Source of the DNA: Lentzea californiensis
Lineage (GTDB): Bacteria > Actinomycetota > Actinomycetes > Mycobacteriales > Pseudonocardiaceae
Reading direction: 5' to 3'
Assembly: GCF_024648825.1 (NCBI RefSeq)
Contig: NZ_JANBBE010000011.1
Span: 248,001 to 312,000, forward strand
DNA length: 64,000 nucleotides
Of the stretch, positions 24,941 through 33,552 are shown piece by piece. The stretch's first letter is position 1, and each line of letters starts with the position of its first letter. The notes under the pieces were generated by a model. The model ran no database searches. It was not told where the DNA came from and saw nothing but the letters and a program-made list of their open reading frames with translations. Position numbers and translations under genes: made by a program.

Positions 24941-25917
24941 CTGTGTCTGAAACGAGTAGGCGGCACAGGGCGGTGTTGCCCAAGGCGGCGAGGACGAAGG
25001 TCCTGCAACGCCAGGGCGCCGCCGTGGCCCTCGTGCTGATGGTCGCGGTGTCCTGGCTGGTCTTCCCGCGTTTCGGCAGCCTCGACAACCTGCGCGACCT
25101 CGCCCTGCAGGGCTCGTTCCTCGTGGTGATCGCGATCGGGATGACGTTCGTGATCATCACGGGCGGCATCGACCTGTCCGTCGGCTCGCTCTACGCCCTC
25201 GGCGGCGTGCTCGCGGCCTGGGGCTCGCAGTACGGGTTCCTGGCAGCGCTCGCACTGCCGTTGGCGGTGTGCGGGTTGATCGGCCTGATCAACGGCCTGC
25301 TGATCGCGCGCACGAACATGGCGCCGTTCATCGTCACGCTGGCGTCGCTGCTGTTCGCCCGCGGACTGCTGCTGGCGATCACCGACGAGGGCGCCAACAC
25401 CTACCAGATCCCGGCGGACAGCGCGTTCGTCGAACTGGGCCGCGGCACGGTCTTCGGCTTCGGCTACCCGATCTTCGTCGCGGCCGTGCTCGCCGTCCTG
25501 GGCGGCATGGTCCTCAACCGCACCAACTTCGGCCAGAACGTGTTCGCGACCGGCGGCGCCGAGCAGTCGGCGGTCCTGCTGGGCGTGCCCGTCGCGAAGA
25601 CCAAGGTCCTCGTCTACACGATGAGCGGCACGCTGGCGGGTCTCGCCGGCGCCCTGACCGCCGCCTATCTGCAGTCGGGCGTCACGGTCATCGGCGTCGG
25701 CCTCGAACTGGACGCCATCGCGGTCGTCGTCATCGGCGGAACCCTGCTGACCGGTGGCATGGGCACGATCCTCGGCACCGTGATCGGGGTCGGCCTGATC
25801 AAGGTCATCCAGAACGTCATCAACCAGATCGGCACGCTCGACAGCAACTACCAGTCGGTGGTCAGCGGCGTGTTCTTGCTCATCGTCGTCGTCCTGCAGC
25901 GAATATTGCGAAGATAG
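24937..25917 (+). CDS. Sugar ABC transporter permease, YjfF-like
   Basis: The 326-residue protein is homologous in build to its neighbour: 'AIGMTFVIITGGIDLSVGSLYAL', 'MAPFIVTLASLLFARGLLL', 'AIAVVVIGGTLLTGGMGTILGTVIG'. It starts within the stop of the preceding permease (ATGA overlap). Two different permeases with one double ATPase is the YtfQRT-YjfF arrangement known for galactofuranose uptake in E. coli. Confidence 0.9.
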   Translation: MTVSETSRRHRAVLPKAARTKVLQRQGAAVALVLMVAVSWLVFPRFGSLDNLRDLALQGSFLVVIAIGMTFVIITGGIDLSVGSLYALGGVLAAWGSQYGFLAALALPLAVCGLIGLINGLLIARTNMAPFIVTLASLLFARGLLLAITDEGANTYQIPADSAFVELGRGTVFGFGYPIFVAAVLAVLGGMVLNRTNFGQNVFATGGAEQSAVLLGVPVAKTKVLVYTMSGTLAGLAGALTAAYLQSGVTVIGVGLELDAIAVVVIGGTLLTGGMGTILGTVIGVGLIKVIQNVINQIGTLDSNYQSVVSGVFLLIVVVLQRILRR

Positions 25918-25924
25918 GAGAGCC

Positions 25925-28639
25925 ATGACCAGACGCGTCCTGGGCGTGATGGTCTCGATCCTGATCACAGCAACCTTCCTGACACCCACAGCGCACGCCG
26001 CGGAGTGGGTGCCGAAAGTCCCTCCGCTCTCGACACCCTGGACCTCCCAGGTGTCGCCGACGAATGCCCTGCCCGAGTACCCGCGACCGCAACTGCAGCG
26101 CCCGGAGTGGCAGAACCTCAACGGTGTCTGGGAGTTCGCCGGGGCACCGAACCTGAGCAACCCGCCCATCGGCCGGCCACTGGCCGAGGGCGTGCTCGTG
26201 CCGTACCCGATCGAGTCCGCGCTGTCAGGGATCAAGCGGCACGAGGACAACATGTTCTACCGCCGCACCTTCACCGTTCCGTCCTCTTGGAACGGTCGTC
26301 AGGTCAAGCTCAACTTCGGAGCGGTGACCTGGGAGACGCGGGTCTGGGTCAACGGCAGGCAGGTCGGCACGCACACCGGCGGCTTCGACGCGTTCTCGTT
26401 CGACATCACCTCGGCGCTGGTGGCCGGCACGAACGAGATCGTCGTCGGCGTCACCTCGACGGTCGACGGCAGCCGCTATCCGATCGGCAAGCAGCGCCGC
26501 GACCCGAGCGGGATCTTCTACACCGCGGCGTCCGGCATCTGGCAGACGGTCTGGCTGGAACCGGTGCGGGCCGCGAACATCACGCGTCTCGACACCACCC
26601 CGAACGTCGGTGCGGGCGCGCTCGACCTGGTCGTGCAGGGCACCGCGGGCCAGCCGGTCACCGCCGAGGTGCTCAGCGGCGGGCAGGTGGTCGGCCGGCA
26701 GACCGGCACGACCGGTAGCTCCCTGCGGGTGCCGGTGCCGAACGCCCGGCTGTGGTCGCCCGACGACCCGTTCCTCTACGACCTGCGCGTGACGCTGGCC
26801 GGCGGGGACGCCGTGACGGGCTACTTCGGCATGCGCTCGCTCGGCAAGGCGATGGTCGGCGGCGTCATGCGGCCGTTGCTGAACGGGAAGTCCGTCTTCC
26901 AGAGCGGCACGCTGGACCAGGGCTACTGGCCGGACGGCATCTACACCGCGCCGACCGACGAGGCGTTGCGCTTCGACCTCGAACGCCAGAAGGCGCTGGG
27001 GTTCAACATGGTCCGCAAGCACATCAAGGTCGAACCCGCGCGGTGGTTCTACCACGCCGACCGGCTCGGCCTGATGGTCTGGCAGGACATGCCGTCCGTC
27101 GACTCGATCGACGAGGCGCCGAACTCGCACGCGAACTACGAGTCCGAGCTGCGCCGGATGATCGACCAGCTCAAGGGCATCACGTCGATCGTGCAGTGGG
27201 TGCCGTTCAACGAGGGCTGGGGCGAGTACGACGCCGGCCGGATCGTGAACCTGATCCGCTCGATCGACAACACCCGGCTGATCAACCACAACTCGGGGTC
27301 CAACTGCTGCGTCTCGGACCCCGATCCCGGCAACGGCGACGTGATCGACGACCACCACTACCAGATCTCGGCCAGCACCCGGCTGCCCGACGGCAACCGG
27401 GTCGCGATGCTCGGCGAGTTCGGCGGCCTGGGGCGCAGGGTCGCCGGCCACGAGTACCAGCCGGGAGCCGGATTCGCCTACGGCGCCCTGTACCCGGACG
27501 AGCAGTCGCTCACCAAGCGGTACGAGGAGGTCATCAAGCAGGTCCAGCGGCTCGTGCACACGCGTGGGCTGTCCGCGATGGTCTACACCGAGCCGTACGA
27601 CGTGGAGAACGAGGTCAACGGCTTCTACACCTATGACCGGCGCGTGCTGAAGATGACCGAGTCGCGGGTGCGGGACGTCAACCAGAGGGTGCTCGCGGTC
27701 GCCCGCGGCACGGCGGTCAGCCCGGACGACGTGGTGTCGTTGCGCGTCACCACGACCGGGTACACGAACCGCTACCTGCGCCACCAGGACTCACTGGCCC
27801 GCACCGACGTCATCGGCACGGACCTGTCCCGGCTGGACGCCACGTTCCACCCGCGCCCCGGACTCGCCGACGCGGCCTGCCTCTCGTTCGAGTCGCGGAA
27901 CTTCCCGGGCCAGTTCCTCAGGCACAGCAACGGACGCATCCGCACGGACGTGAACAACGGCACGATCGCGGCCGATGCCACGTTCTGCGCGCGGGAGGGC
28001 TCGGGCGGCACCGCGCTGGAGTCGTTCAACGTGCGCGGTTCCTTCGTGCGGCACTTCAACGAGGGCGTCTACCTGGCGCGCTCGGGCGGCCCGAACCCCT
28101 GGGACACCGCGAGTTCCTTCGCGGCGGACTCCACCTGGGCGATCGGCACCGGGTTGTGGCGCAGCGGCGCGGACCTGCCGCTGGACCAGGCCCGCTCGTT
28201 CCGCGTGACCTCGCCCGGCTTCACGGATCGCTACCTGCGGCACCGTGAAGGCCTGGCGCGCACGGACGTCGTCAACGCCTCCAGCGCCGCACTGCTGAAG
28301 TCGGACGCGACGTTCATCGTCCGCCGCGGTCTCGCCGACCCGACCTGCTACTCGTTCGAGGCCCGCACCATCTCCGGGCAGTTCCTGCGGCACGCGGACT
28401 TCCGCGTCCGGCTCGGCACCAACGACAACACCGACCTGTTCCGCCGCGACGCGACCTTCTGCGCGCAGCAGGGCAGTGGCGGTGTGCGGCTGGAGTCGGT
28501 CAACGAGCTCGGCACCAACATCCGGCACTACCAGGAGGAGGTCTGGGCCGCCTCGAACGGCGGCGCACATGCGTACGACAACCCTGCCTCGTACAACCAG
28601 GACGTGAGCTGGGCCGTGAGCTCACCTTGGGCACCGTAG
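25925..28639 (+). CDS. Secreted glycoside hydrolase family 2 enzyme with two C-terminal AbfB (CBM42-like) modules
   Basis: The 904-residue protein has a signal peptide ('VSILITATFLTPTAHAA') and a GH2 sugar-binding jelly roll ('FYRRTFTVPSSWNGRQVKLNF', 'VWVNGRQVGTHTGGFDAFSFDIT'). An Ig-like domain and a TIM barrel follow, with likely acid/base Glu430 ('PFNEGWGEYD') and nucleophile Glu498 ('MLGEFGG'). From about residue 603 two AbfB modules appear ('NRYLRHQDSLARTDV', 'DRYLRHREGLARTDV', each with 'GQFLRH' and 'DATFCA' repeats); AbfB domains bind arabinofuranose. TAGGAG lies upstream, only seven bases after the permease. It likely releases the sugar imported by the ABC system. Confidence 0.88.
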   Translation: MTRRVLGVMVSILITATFLTPTAHAAEWVPKVPPLSTPWTSQVSPTNALPEYPRPQLQRPEWQNLNGVWEFAGAPNLSNPPIGRPLAEGVLVPYPIESALSGIKRHEDNMFYRRTFTVPSSWNGRQVKLNFGAVTWETRVWVNGRQVGTHTGGFDAFSFDITSALVAGTNEIVVGVTSTVDGSRYPIGKQRRDPSGIFYTAASGIWQTVWLEPVRAANITRLDTTPNVGAGALDLVVQGTAGQPVTAEVLSGGQVVGRQTGTTGSSLRVPVPNARLWSPDDPFLYDLRVTLAGGDAVTGYFGMRSLGKAMVGGVMRPLLNGKSVFQSGTLDQGYWPDGIYTAPTDEALRFDLERQKALGFNMVRKHIKVEPARWFYHADRLGLMVWQDMPSVDSIDEAPNSHANYESELRRMIDQLKGITSIVQWVPFNEGWGEYDAGRIVNLIRSIDNTRLINHNSGSNCCVSDPDPGNGDVIDDHHYQISASTRLPDGNRVAMLGEFGGLGRRVAGHEYQPGAGFAYGALYPDEQSLTKRYEEVIKQVQRLVHTRGLSAMVYTEPYDVENEVNGFYTYDRRVLKMTESRVRDVNQRVLAVARGTAVSPDDVVSLRVTTTGYTNRYLRHQDSLARTDVIGTDLSRLDATFHPRPGLADAACLSFESRNFPGQFLRHSNGRIRTDVNNGTIAADATFCAREGSGGTALESFNVRGSFVRHFNEGVYLARSGGPNPWDTASSFAADSTWAIGTGLWRSGADLPLDQARSFRVTSPGFTDRYLRHREGLARTDVVNASSAALLKSDATFIVRRGLADPTCYSFEARTISGQFLRHADFRVRLGTNDNTDLFRRDATFCAQQGSGGVRLESVNELGTNIRHYQEEVWAASNGGAHAYDNPASYNQDVSWAVSSPWAP

Positions 28640-28647
28640 GAGAGAAC

Positions 28648-28671
28648 ATGCTGCTACGCATGGTCGCCTGA
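28648..28671 (+). CDS. Seven-codon ORF with strong ribosome site (doubtful)
   Basis: Directly after the glycosidase stop, the sequence TAGGAGAGAAC precedes ATG and the frame MLLRMVA ending TGA at 28671. The ribosome site copies the one before the glycosidase. It may be a degenerate start of a lost gene or a tiny coupled peptide; there is no evidence for function. Confidence 0.25.
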   Translation: MLLRMVA

Positions 28672-28675
28672 TCGG

Positions 28676-28712
28676 TCCACCGGGACGCGCACTCGACGCG
28701 CGTCCCGGTGGA
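28676..28712. terminator. Bidirectional hairpin terminator between convergent genes
   Basis: A 15-bp perfect stem, 28676-28690 with 28698-28712, closes a 7-nt loop. It lies between the plus-strand sugar operon and the minus-strand FAD reductase, so it can serve both. Confidence 0.8.
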
Positions 28713-28716
28713 TCTC

Positions 28717-29748
28717 CTAGTTGAACATGATCTTCTTGGCCACGGCCTTGCCGGGCGGCGTGCGCAGCAGCGTGAACGCGAACTCGGCGAGTCCCGGGCC
28801 GCGGACGAGCGACAGTCCGCGCCGCAGCTGGGACCTCAGCAGGTAGCGGCGCCGCATCGCCGCGCCGTCGTAGTGCTCCAGCACGTACCTGTTGCCGCTG
28901 CGCAGGTAGTCGAACGTGACCGAGGCCGCGAGCTCGGACATCCGCATGCACGGGTCGAGCCCGCCCGCCGTGAGCGGCGAGACCGCGCCCGCCGCGTCGC
29001 CGACCAGCAACCCCTGCGGCGACACGATCCGGCGCAGCAGCCCGCCGACCGGGATGGGCCCGCCCCTGCGCTTCACCGGGCCGGTGGGCTCCGGCGTCGG
29101 GAAGCTGTCGCGGAACCGTTGCAGCAACTGGGGGAGCGGCGCGGTGAACCGGTCGGCGCGGCCCGCCAGCCCGACGTGCGCGTGCTCGCCGTCGTCGATG
29201 ACCCAGGCGATGTAACCGGGTGCGAGCCGCGGGTCGGCCACGCAGTGGAACGTCGGCGTCGCACCGGTGCGGACCGGGTAGACCTCCTCGATGCCGGTGA
29301 TCAGCTGCCGGTTGACGTCGAGGCCGAGGGTCTTCGCGACGGTGGACCGGGCGCCGTCCGCGCCGATCGTGAAGCGGGCCTTCGTGGACTTCGCGGGGTA
29401 GCTGGAGTTCAGGCTGACGCGCGCGCCCGCCCGTTCGGCGTCCTCGACCGCGGTGGCGTAGATGCCTTCCATGTCACCGACGCGGAACTCGTCGCGCGGG
29501 CTCAGGAGTTCCACCGGATTTTCGCCGGACGGCGGGTAGAGCAGCACGCGCCGGACCGCCGGGCCCAGGTGCGGGAGCTCGTAGTCGTCGAGGGTGCGCC
29601 GGACGAAGATCCCGGTCGTGCGGATGCCGGTCTCCAGACTGGTCCTGCGCTCACAAACGGCCACGTCGAGGCCCGCTTCGGCGAGCAGGCGCGCGGTGTT
29701 GAGGCCGGCCAGCCCGGCGCCGACGACGAGCACGTCCACGGTGTCCAT
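28717..29748 (-). CDS. FAD-dependent oxidoreductase, geranylgeranyl-reductase/PHBH-like
   Basis: The 343-residue protein starts with the dinucleotide motif 'VDVLVVGAGLAGLNTARLLAEAG' and Glu in 'CERR'. A DG-type 'TIGADGARSTVAKTLG' and the FAD-ribose motif 'GLLVGDAAGAVSPLTAGGLDPCM' follow. This order matches geranylgeranyl reductase-family flavoproteins, which reduce isoprenoid double bonds, or related monooxygenases. The substrate is uncertain. It is monocistronic here, facing away from the lyase gene at 29920. Confidence 0.82.
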   Translation of the reverse strand: MDTVDVLVVGAGLAGLNTARLLAEAGLDVAVCERRTSLETGIRTTGIFVRRTLDDYELPHLGPAVRRVLLYPPSGENPVELLSPRDEFRVGDMEGIYATAVEDAERAGARVSLNSSYPAKSTKARFTIGADGARSTVAKTLGLDVNRQLITGIEEVYPVRTGATPTFHCVADPRLAPGYIAWVIDDGEHAHVGLAGRADRFTAPLPQLLQRFRDSFPTPEPTGPVKRRGGPIPVGGLLRRIVSPQGLLVGDAAGAVSPLTAGGLDPCMRMSELAASVTFDYLRSGNRYVLEHYDGAAMRRRYLLRSQLRRGLSLVRGPGLAEFAFTLLRTPPGKAVAKKIMFN

Positions 29749-29919
29749 GCCGCCGACGCTAGATCCGATCGCCGGGCCACCTCCCGTTTCCCGGCAACAC
29801 CTTCACCGGATCTGCACCGTTTCTCCACAGATGTGAGCCCTTGACACGCCAGAGGCCCGTCGCAGATGGTGTGCCTACCGCTGCCTCGAATCGCCGCCCT
29901 GGTTCGAGGAGGAACACCG

Positions 29920-30687
29920 ATGGAGTTGTTCAACCGCCGCACCGCGATGCTCGCCATCGCGGCCACGCCACTGGCCGTGGGTGTGGCGTCTGCTGATGTA
30001 GGTGCCATGGCGTTCGTGCAGAAGTGGGCCCCGAACCCCGGTTCGGAGGGCCTCGGCGCGTTCGCCGGCATCGAGGACGACCGCTCGAACTCGCACCCCT
30101 CGGCCACGCACATCTTCGCCGAGAGCAACCAGTACCGGTTCGTGATGCACAAGTCCGATAGGGACGGTGCTGACCGGCAACGCAACGAGGTGCGCGCCAT
30201 CCAGACCGGCGGCACCCGGCACGACATGAAGAAGGGCGAAACCTGGCGCTTCAACTACCAGATGTACATCCCCGCGTCGTTGAAGGGCACCACCAGCTTC
30301 TCGCACATCTTCCAGGTCAAGCACACCGGCGTGGACTCGCCCGTGGTCACCATGTCGTTGTTCCGCTCGGGGTCGCTGGAGACCGTCGAGATGAGACTGT
30401 TCGGCGCGGGCCAGGCGAAACTCGGCAGCACGCCGCTGGCGCCGTTGCGCAACCGGTGGATCGACGTCGAGATCGAGATCAAGGTCGCCGACTCCGGCAG
30501 CCTGCGCTACTCGCTGAAGGACGGCGGCACGACCGTCGTCAACGCCTCGCGCTCCGGTTTCGACACGTGGCTGGGCGGTGACCAGGCGCATCCGAAGTGG
30601 GGCATCTACCGGAGCGTCAACGACTCCGCGCAACTGCAGGACACCTATCTCTTGCTGCGCAACATGAAGGCGTACCGGAACGAATAG
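29920..30687 (+). CDS. Secreted polysaccharide lyase-like protein (heparin lyase I fold)
   Basis: The 255-residue protein has a Tat-like leader ('FNRRTAMLAIAATPLAVGVASA'). The jelly-roll pattern resembles the Polysacc_lyase family: 'QRNEVRAI', 'KKGETWRFNYQMYIPAS', 'FSHIFQVKH', 'WIDVEIEIKVADSGSLRYSLKDGG', 'PKWGIYRS'. Such proteins cleave uronic-acid-containing chains by beta-elimination. The family call is moderate. ATG 29920 has GAGGAGG eight bases upstream; the longer frame to 29866 was rejected. Confidence 0.72.
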   Translation: MELFNRRTAMLAIAATPLAVGVASADVGAMAFVQKWAPNPGSEGLGAFAGIEDDRSNSHPSATHIFAESNQYRFVMHKSDRDGADRQRNEVRAIQTGGTRHDMKKGETWRFNYQMYIPASLKGTTSFSHIFQVKHTGVDSPVVTMSLFRSGSLETVEMRLFGAGQAKLGSTPLAPLRNRWIDVEIEIKVADSGSLRYSLKDGGTTVVNASRSGFDTWLGGDQAHPKWGIYRSVNDSAQLQDTYLLLRNMKAYRNE

Positions 30688-30729
30688 TGGGTGTTCCCAG
30701 AACCGCGTCGAGAGGTGAGAATTGCTCGC

Positions 30730-31095
30730 GTGGGGGACATTCACGGAAGAACCGTCGAGAGCAGGGCCGGTGTCACCGCCTTCCTGGCGGGGGTGTGGCT
30801 GATCGCCGCGCCTCCGGTCCTGCACTTCGGCGCGTCACTGCACGCCTTTCGCCCGTACTGGGTGTCCATGGGCATCGCCGTCGTGATCATGCTGCTCGGC
30901 ATGGTGCGCGCGATGGCCCCGTTGGACGTGCCGCTCATCCGGCCTGTGACGATCGCACTGGCGGTGTGCCTGATCGTCGTCGCGTTGGTGCGCACGGATG
31001 GTGGCAGTGCGGCTGTTTGGCTCAACCAACTGGTCGTCGGCGTTCTCGTCGCGTTGTCGGCCGCGCTGGCTTTGTTGATCAGCCTGCGCAGGTGA
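30730..31095 (+). CDS. SPW-repeat membrane protein
   Basis: About 121 residues with four hydrophobic segments in two related halves ('AGVTAFLAGVWLIAAPPVL' and 'LNQLVVGVLVALSAALALLI'), the pattern of SPW-repeat proteins. Function of the family is unknown. GTG 30730 follows GAGGTGAG by eleven bases; GTG 30691 would add thirteen charged residues. It follows the lyase by 42 bases on the same strand. Confidence 0.65.
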   Translation: MGDIHGRTVESRAGVTAFLAGVWLIAAPPVLHFGASLHAFRPYWVSMGIAVVIMLLGMVRAMAPLDVPLIRPVTIALAVCLIVVALVRTDGGSAAVWLNQLVVGVLVALSAALALLISLRR

Positions 31096-31167
31096 GTCGC
31101 GGCGTGCACCTGAGGCGCCGAGCGGACCGGCATTCGCTCACGCCGGTCCTCGTCAGCCGCCGGTGAA

Positions 31168-31557
31168 TCAGTCGATCACGGCCGTGGCCTCGACCTCGAC
31201 CAGGTGCTCCGGCACGTCCAGCGCGGCGACGCCGATCAGCGTGGCGGGCGGCTTCGCGGTCTCACCGACCTTCTTCATGGCGTTCTCGATGCCCTCGAGG
31301 AGCGCCGGCATCTTGTCCGGCGTCCAGCCCACGACGTACACCCGGACCCTGGCCAGGTCCTTGAACGACGCCCCCGCGGCCTTCAGCGCGGTGTGCACGT
31401 TCACGTAGGCCTGCTCGGTCTGGGTGGCGAGGTCCGGCGCGGCGTCCCAGGCGACCTGCCCGGCCAGGTAGATCGTCTTCGCGCCGCTCGCGACGGCCAC
31501 GTGGTGGTAGACGTCGATCTGCGGCAGCTCTTCGGAGTTGATGAGCGTGACGGCCAT
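31168..31557 (-). CDS. RidA/YjgF-family enamine/imine deaminase
   Basis: The 129-residue protein is a single RidA domain: 'YHHVAVASGAKTIYLAGQVAWD', 'QTEQAYVNVHTALKAAGASFKDLARVRVYVVGW', 'PPATLIGVAALDVPEHLVEVEATAVI'. The last block carries the Glu of the active site, but the Arg seen in RidA proper ('R-G' near position 105) is not evident, so it may be a non-deaminating relative. ATG 31557 has AGGAG upstream. It is divergent from the HxlR regulator. Confidence 0.82.
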   Translation of the reverse strand: MAVTLINSEELPQIDVYHHVAVASGAKTIYLAGQVAWDAAPDLATQTEQAYVNVHTALKAAGASFKDLARVRVYVVGWTPDKMPALLEGIENAMKKVGETAKPPATLIGVAALDVPEHLVEVEATAVID

Positions 31558-31606
31558 TGCGGTTCTCCTGTTGGCTCTCTTGTGGTTACTCACTCACCGT
31601 AGGAGA

Positions 31607-32026
31607 GTGGGAGGCGACCTGGAAGAACGCACTTTTTCGAGAGTGGGGCACCACGAGGTGAGCAAGCAGCTCAGCGGCGATCTGGCCCGCGCGGATTCCC
31701 TGGCACGCGAGATCTTCTCCGACATCGCCAACAAGTGGGCGCTGCTGATCGTCGAGACCATCGGCGACAGCACGAAGCGCTTCACCGAGCTGAAGACGGA
31801 GGTCGACGGCATCAGCCACAAGATGCTGACCCAGAACCTGCGGCTCCTGGAGCGCAACGGCCTCGTGTCGCGCGTCGTGCACCCGACCGTGCCGCCGCGG
31901 GTCGACTACACGCTCACGGAGCCGGGGCAGGCGTTGCGGGCGACCGTGGACGCGATGTGCGCCTGGACGACGCGGTACCTGGGTGAGATCGAGGAGGCGC
32001 GCAGTCGCTTTGGTCACTCTTCTTGA
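31607..32026 (+). CDS. HxlR-family transcriptional regulator
   Basis: About 139 residues or fewer, with the HxlR winged helix 'DIANKWALLIVETIGDSTKRFTELKTEVDGISHKMLTQNLRLLERNGLVSR' (reported in parts: recognition helix near 'SHKMLTQNL', wing 'VDYTLTEPG'). The start is unsettled: GTG 31607 sits too near AGGAG, and GTG 31643 or 31658 are alternatives. It stands between the divergent RidA gene and the downstream NmrA-like gene, with a palindrome overlapping its stop codon. Confidence 0.82.
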   Translation: MGGDLEERTFSRVGHHEVSKQLSGDLARADSLAREIFSDIANKWALLIVETIGDSTKRFTELKTEVDGISHKMLTQNLRLLERNGLVSRVVHPTVPPRVDYTLTEPGQALRATVDAMCAWTTRYLGEIEEARSRFGHSS

Positions 32027-32047
32027 TAGTCACTTGTCGGTGACTAT
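32026..32047. promoter_or_regulatory. Candidate HxlR operator
   Basis: A perfect 8-bp inverted repeat, ATAGTCAC (32026-32033) and GTGACTAT (32040-32047), with a six-base spacer. It starts in the HxlR stop codon and ends 11 bases before the NmrA-like start. AT-rich GTnAC dyads are typical of this regulator family. Confidence 0.6.
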
Positions 32048-32058
32048 ATGGTGGGGGC

Positions 32059-32997
32059 ATGACCGAGAAGAAGATCATTGCTGTGGTGGGAGCGACCGGC
32101 GAGCAGGGCGGCGCGGTGGCCCGGGCGTTGCTGGCCGACGGGGAGTTCGCGGTGCGGGCGCTGGCTCGCAACCCCGAGGCGGCCGCGGCCCAGAAGCTCG
32201 CCGCGCTGGGGGCCGAGATAGTCCGGGCGGACCTGTACGACGTCGAAAGCCTGCGGAAGGCGTTCGACGGGGCGTACGGCGCCTACCTGGTGACGCCGTT
32301 CTTCACGCACATGTCGGCCGCCAAGGAACTGGAAGAGGTCAAGAACCTCGTTGCGGCCGCGAAGGGGCTGCACCACGTCGTGTGGTCGACGCTGGAGGAC
32401 ACCCGCGAGGTGATCTCGCTCGACGACGACCGGATGCCGACGCTCGACGAGAAGTACAAGGTGCCGCACTTCGACGTGAAGGGTGGCGAGGCGGACCCGT
32501 TGTTCGAGCAGGCGGGGCTGCCGACGACGTACGTGCGGATGTCGTTCTACTGGAACAACCTGCTGCGTGGCATGGCGCCGCATCGCGCGGCCGACGGTTC
32601 GCTCGTGCTCTCGTTGCCGATGGGGGAGAGCCGGATCTCCGGGATCGCCACAGAGGACATCGGCAAGGCGATCGTGAGCGTGCTCAAGCACCCGGAGAAG
32701 AGCGTCGGGCAGACGATCGGCCTCGGTGCCGAGCACCTGACCGGTCAGGAGGTCGCGCAGGCGTTCAGCGACGTGCTCGGCGAGGATGTCAGGTACGAGC
32801 CGTTGTCGCACAACGACTTCCGCGCGCTCGGCTTCCGCGAGGCGGTGGAGATCGGGAACATGCTCCAGTACTACACGGAGTTCGACACGCACATCCTGCC
32901 GCGCCGCGACACCGGGCAGACGCGTGAGCTCGTGCCGGCGTGGCTGACGCTCCAGGAGTTCCTCGCCGCCCACCGCGAGGACATCGTGATCGGCTAG
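32059..32997 (+). CDS. NmrA-family NAD(P)-binding protein
   Basis: The 312-residue protein has 'IIAVVGATGEQGGAVARALL' (dinucleotide loop GATGEQGG) and 'VRALARNPEA', which suggests NADPH preference. The atypical-SDR body includes 'YLVTPFFTHMSAAKELEEVKNLVAAAK' and a terminal 'FLAAHREDIVIG'. It lacks an obvious YxxxK pair, so it may be a redox sensor or an oxidoreductase. It is likely controlled by the upstream HxlR protein through the palindrome at 32026. Its stop overlaps the convergent MarR gene by four bases. Confidence 0.82.
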   Translation: MTEKKIIAVVGATGEQGGAVARALLADGEFAVRALARNPEAAAAQKLAALGAEIVRADLYDVESLRKAFDGAYGAYLVTPFFTHMSAAKELEEVKNLVAAAKGLHHVVWSTLEDTREVISLDDDRMPTLDEKYKVPHFDVKGGEADPLFEQAGLPTTYVRMSFYWNNLLRGMAPHRAADGSLVLSLPMGESRISGIATEDIGKAIVSVLKHPEKSVGQTIGLGAEHLTGQEVAQAFSDVLGEDVRYEPLSHNDFRALGFREAVEIGNMLQYYTEFDTHILPRRDTGQTRELVPAWLTLQEFLAAHREDIVIG

Positions 32998-33407
32998 TAG
33001 CCGTGCGAGACCTCGGCGAAGACCTTCTTGAATTCGGCGAACCGTTCCTGGCCGACGCGTTCCGCGAGCCTGGCCTCGATCTCGGAGATGATCCTCTTGG
33101 CCAGGACCATCTGGTCGAGGCCACGCTCGGTGGGCACGACCAGCTTCGCCCTGCGATCCGCTGGGTCTGGCCGGCGGGCGACGTAGCCGAGGCGTTCGAG
33201 CTCGTCGATCAGCGTGCCGACGACCTGCTTGTGCTGGCCGGAGCGTTCGGACAGCTCGCTCGCGCGCGTGCCGTCCTGGGCGATGTAGGCCATGACGGCG
33301 CCGTGGCGGGGACGCAGGTGCTCGTGGCCCGCCTCGGCGAGGCGGGTGAACAGTTCCTTGTGGAACCCGGAGAGCAGGTGCGCGGAAAGGACGCCGACGT
33401 CTGGCAT
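32994..33407 (-). CDS. MarR-family transcriptional regulator
   Basis: The 137-residue protein has the MarR winged helix: 'HLRPRHGAVMAYIAQDGTRASELSERSGQHKQVVGTLIDELERLGYVARRPDPADRRAKLVV' (seen as recognition helix 'KQVVGTLIDELE' and wing 'DPADRRAKLVV'), flanked by dimerisation helices. ATG 33407 gives the usual MarR length. Effector unknown. The open frame upstream of it has no family character. Confidence 0.85.
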   Translation of the reverse strand: MPDVGVLSAHLLSGFHKELFTRLAEAGHEHLRPRHGAVMAYIAQDGTRASELSERSGQHKQVVGTLIDELERLGYVARRPDPADRRAKLVVPTERGLDQMVLAKRIISEIEARLAERVGQERFAEFKKVFAEVSHGY

Positions 33408-33552
33408 GGCGACGATGTTAACCCGGCGGCGGCCGAGTCCGAAGAGGACGGACGAACTCGGCACGCACGACGCCGGAGATCGGCACGGGCGCTGTGCGAG
33501 CAGGACTGAGCGCGTGAGGTCCCGCTGACCGCTTCCCGGCTCCGCAACCAGG

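Noticed and set aside
28622-28951. A minus-strand 109-codon frame at the end of the glycosidase
   Set aside because: It crosses the bidirectional terminator and overlaps the FAD reductase in another frame.
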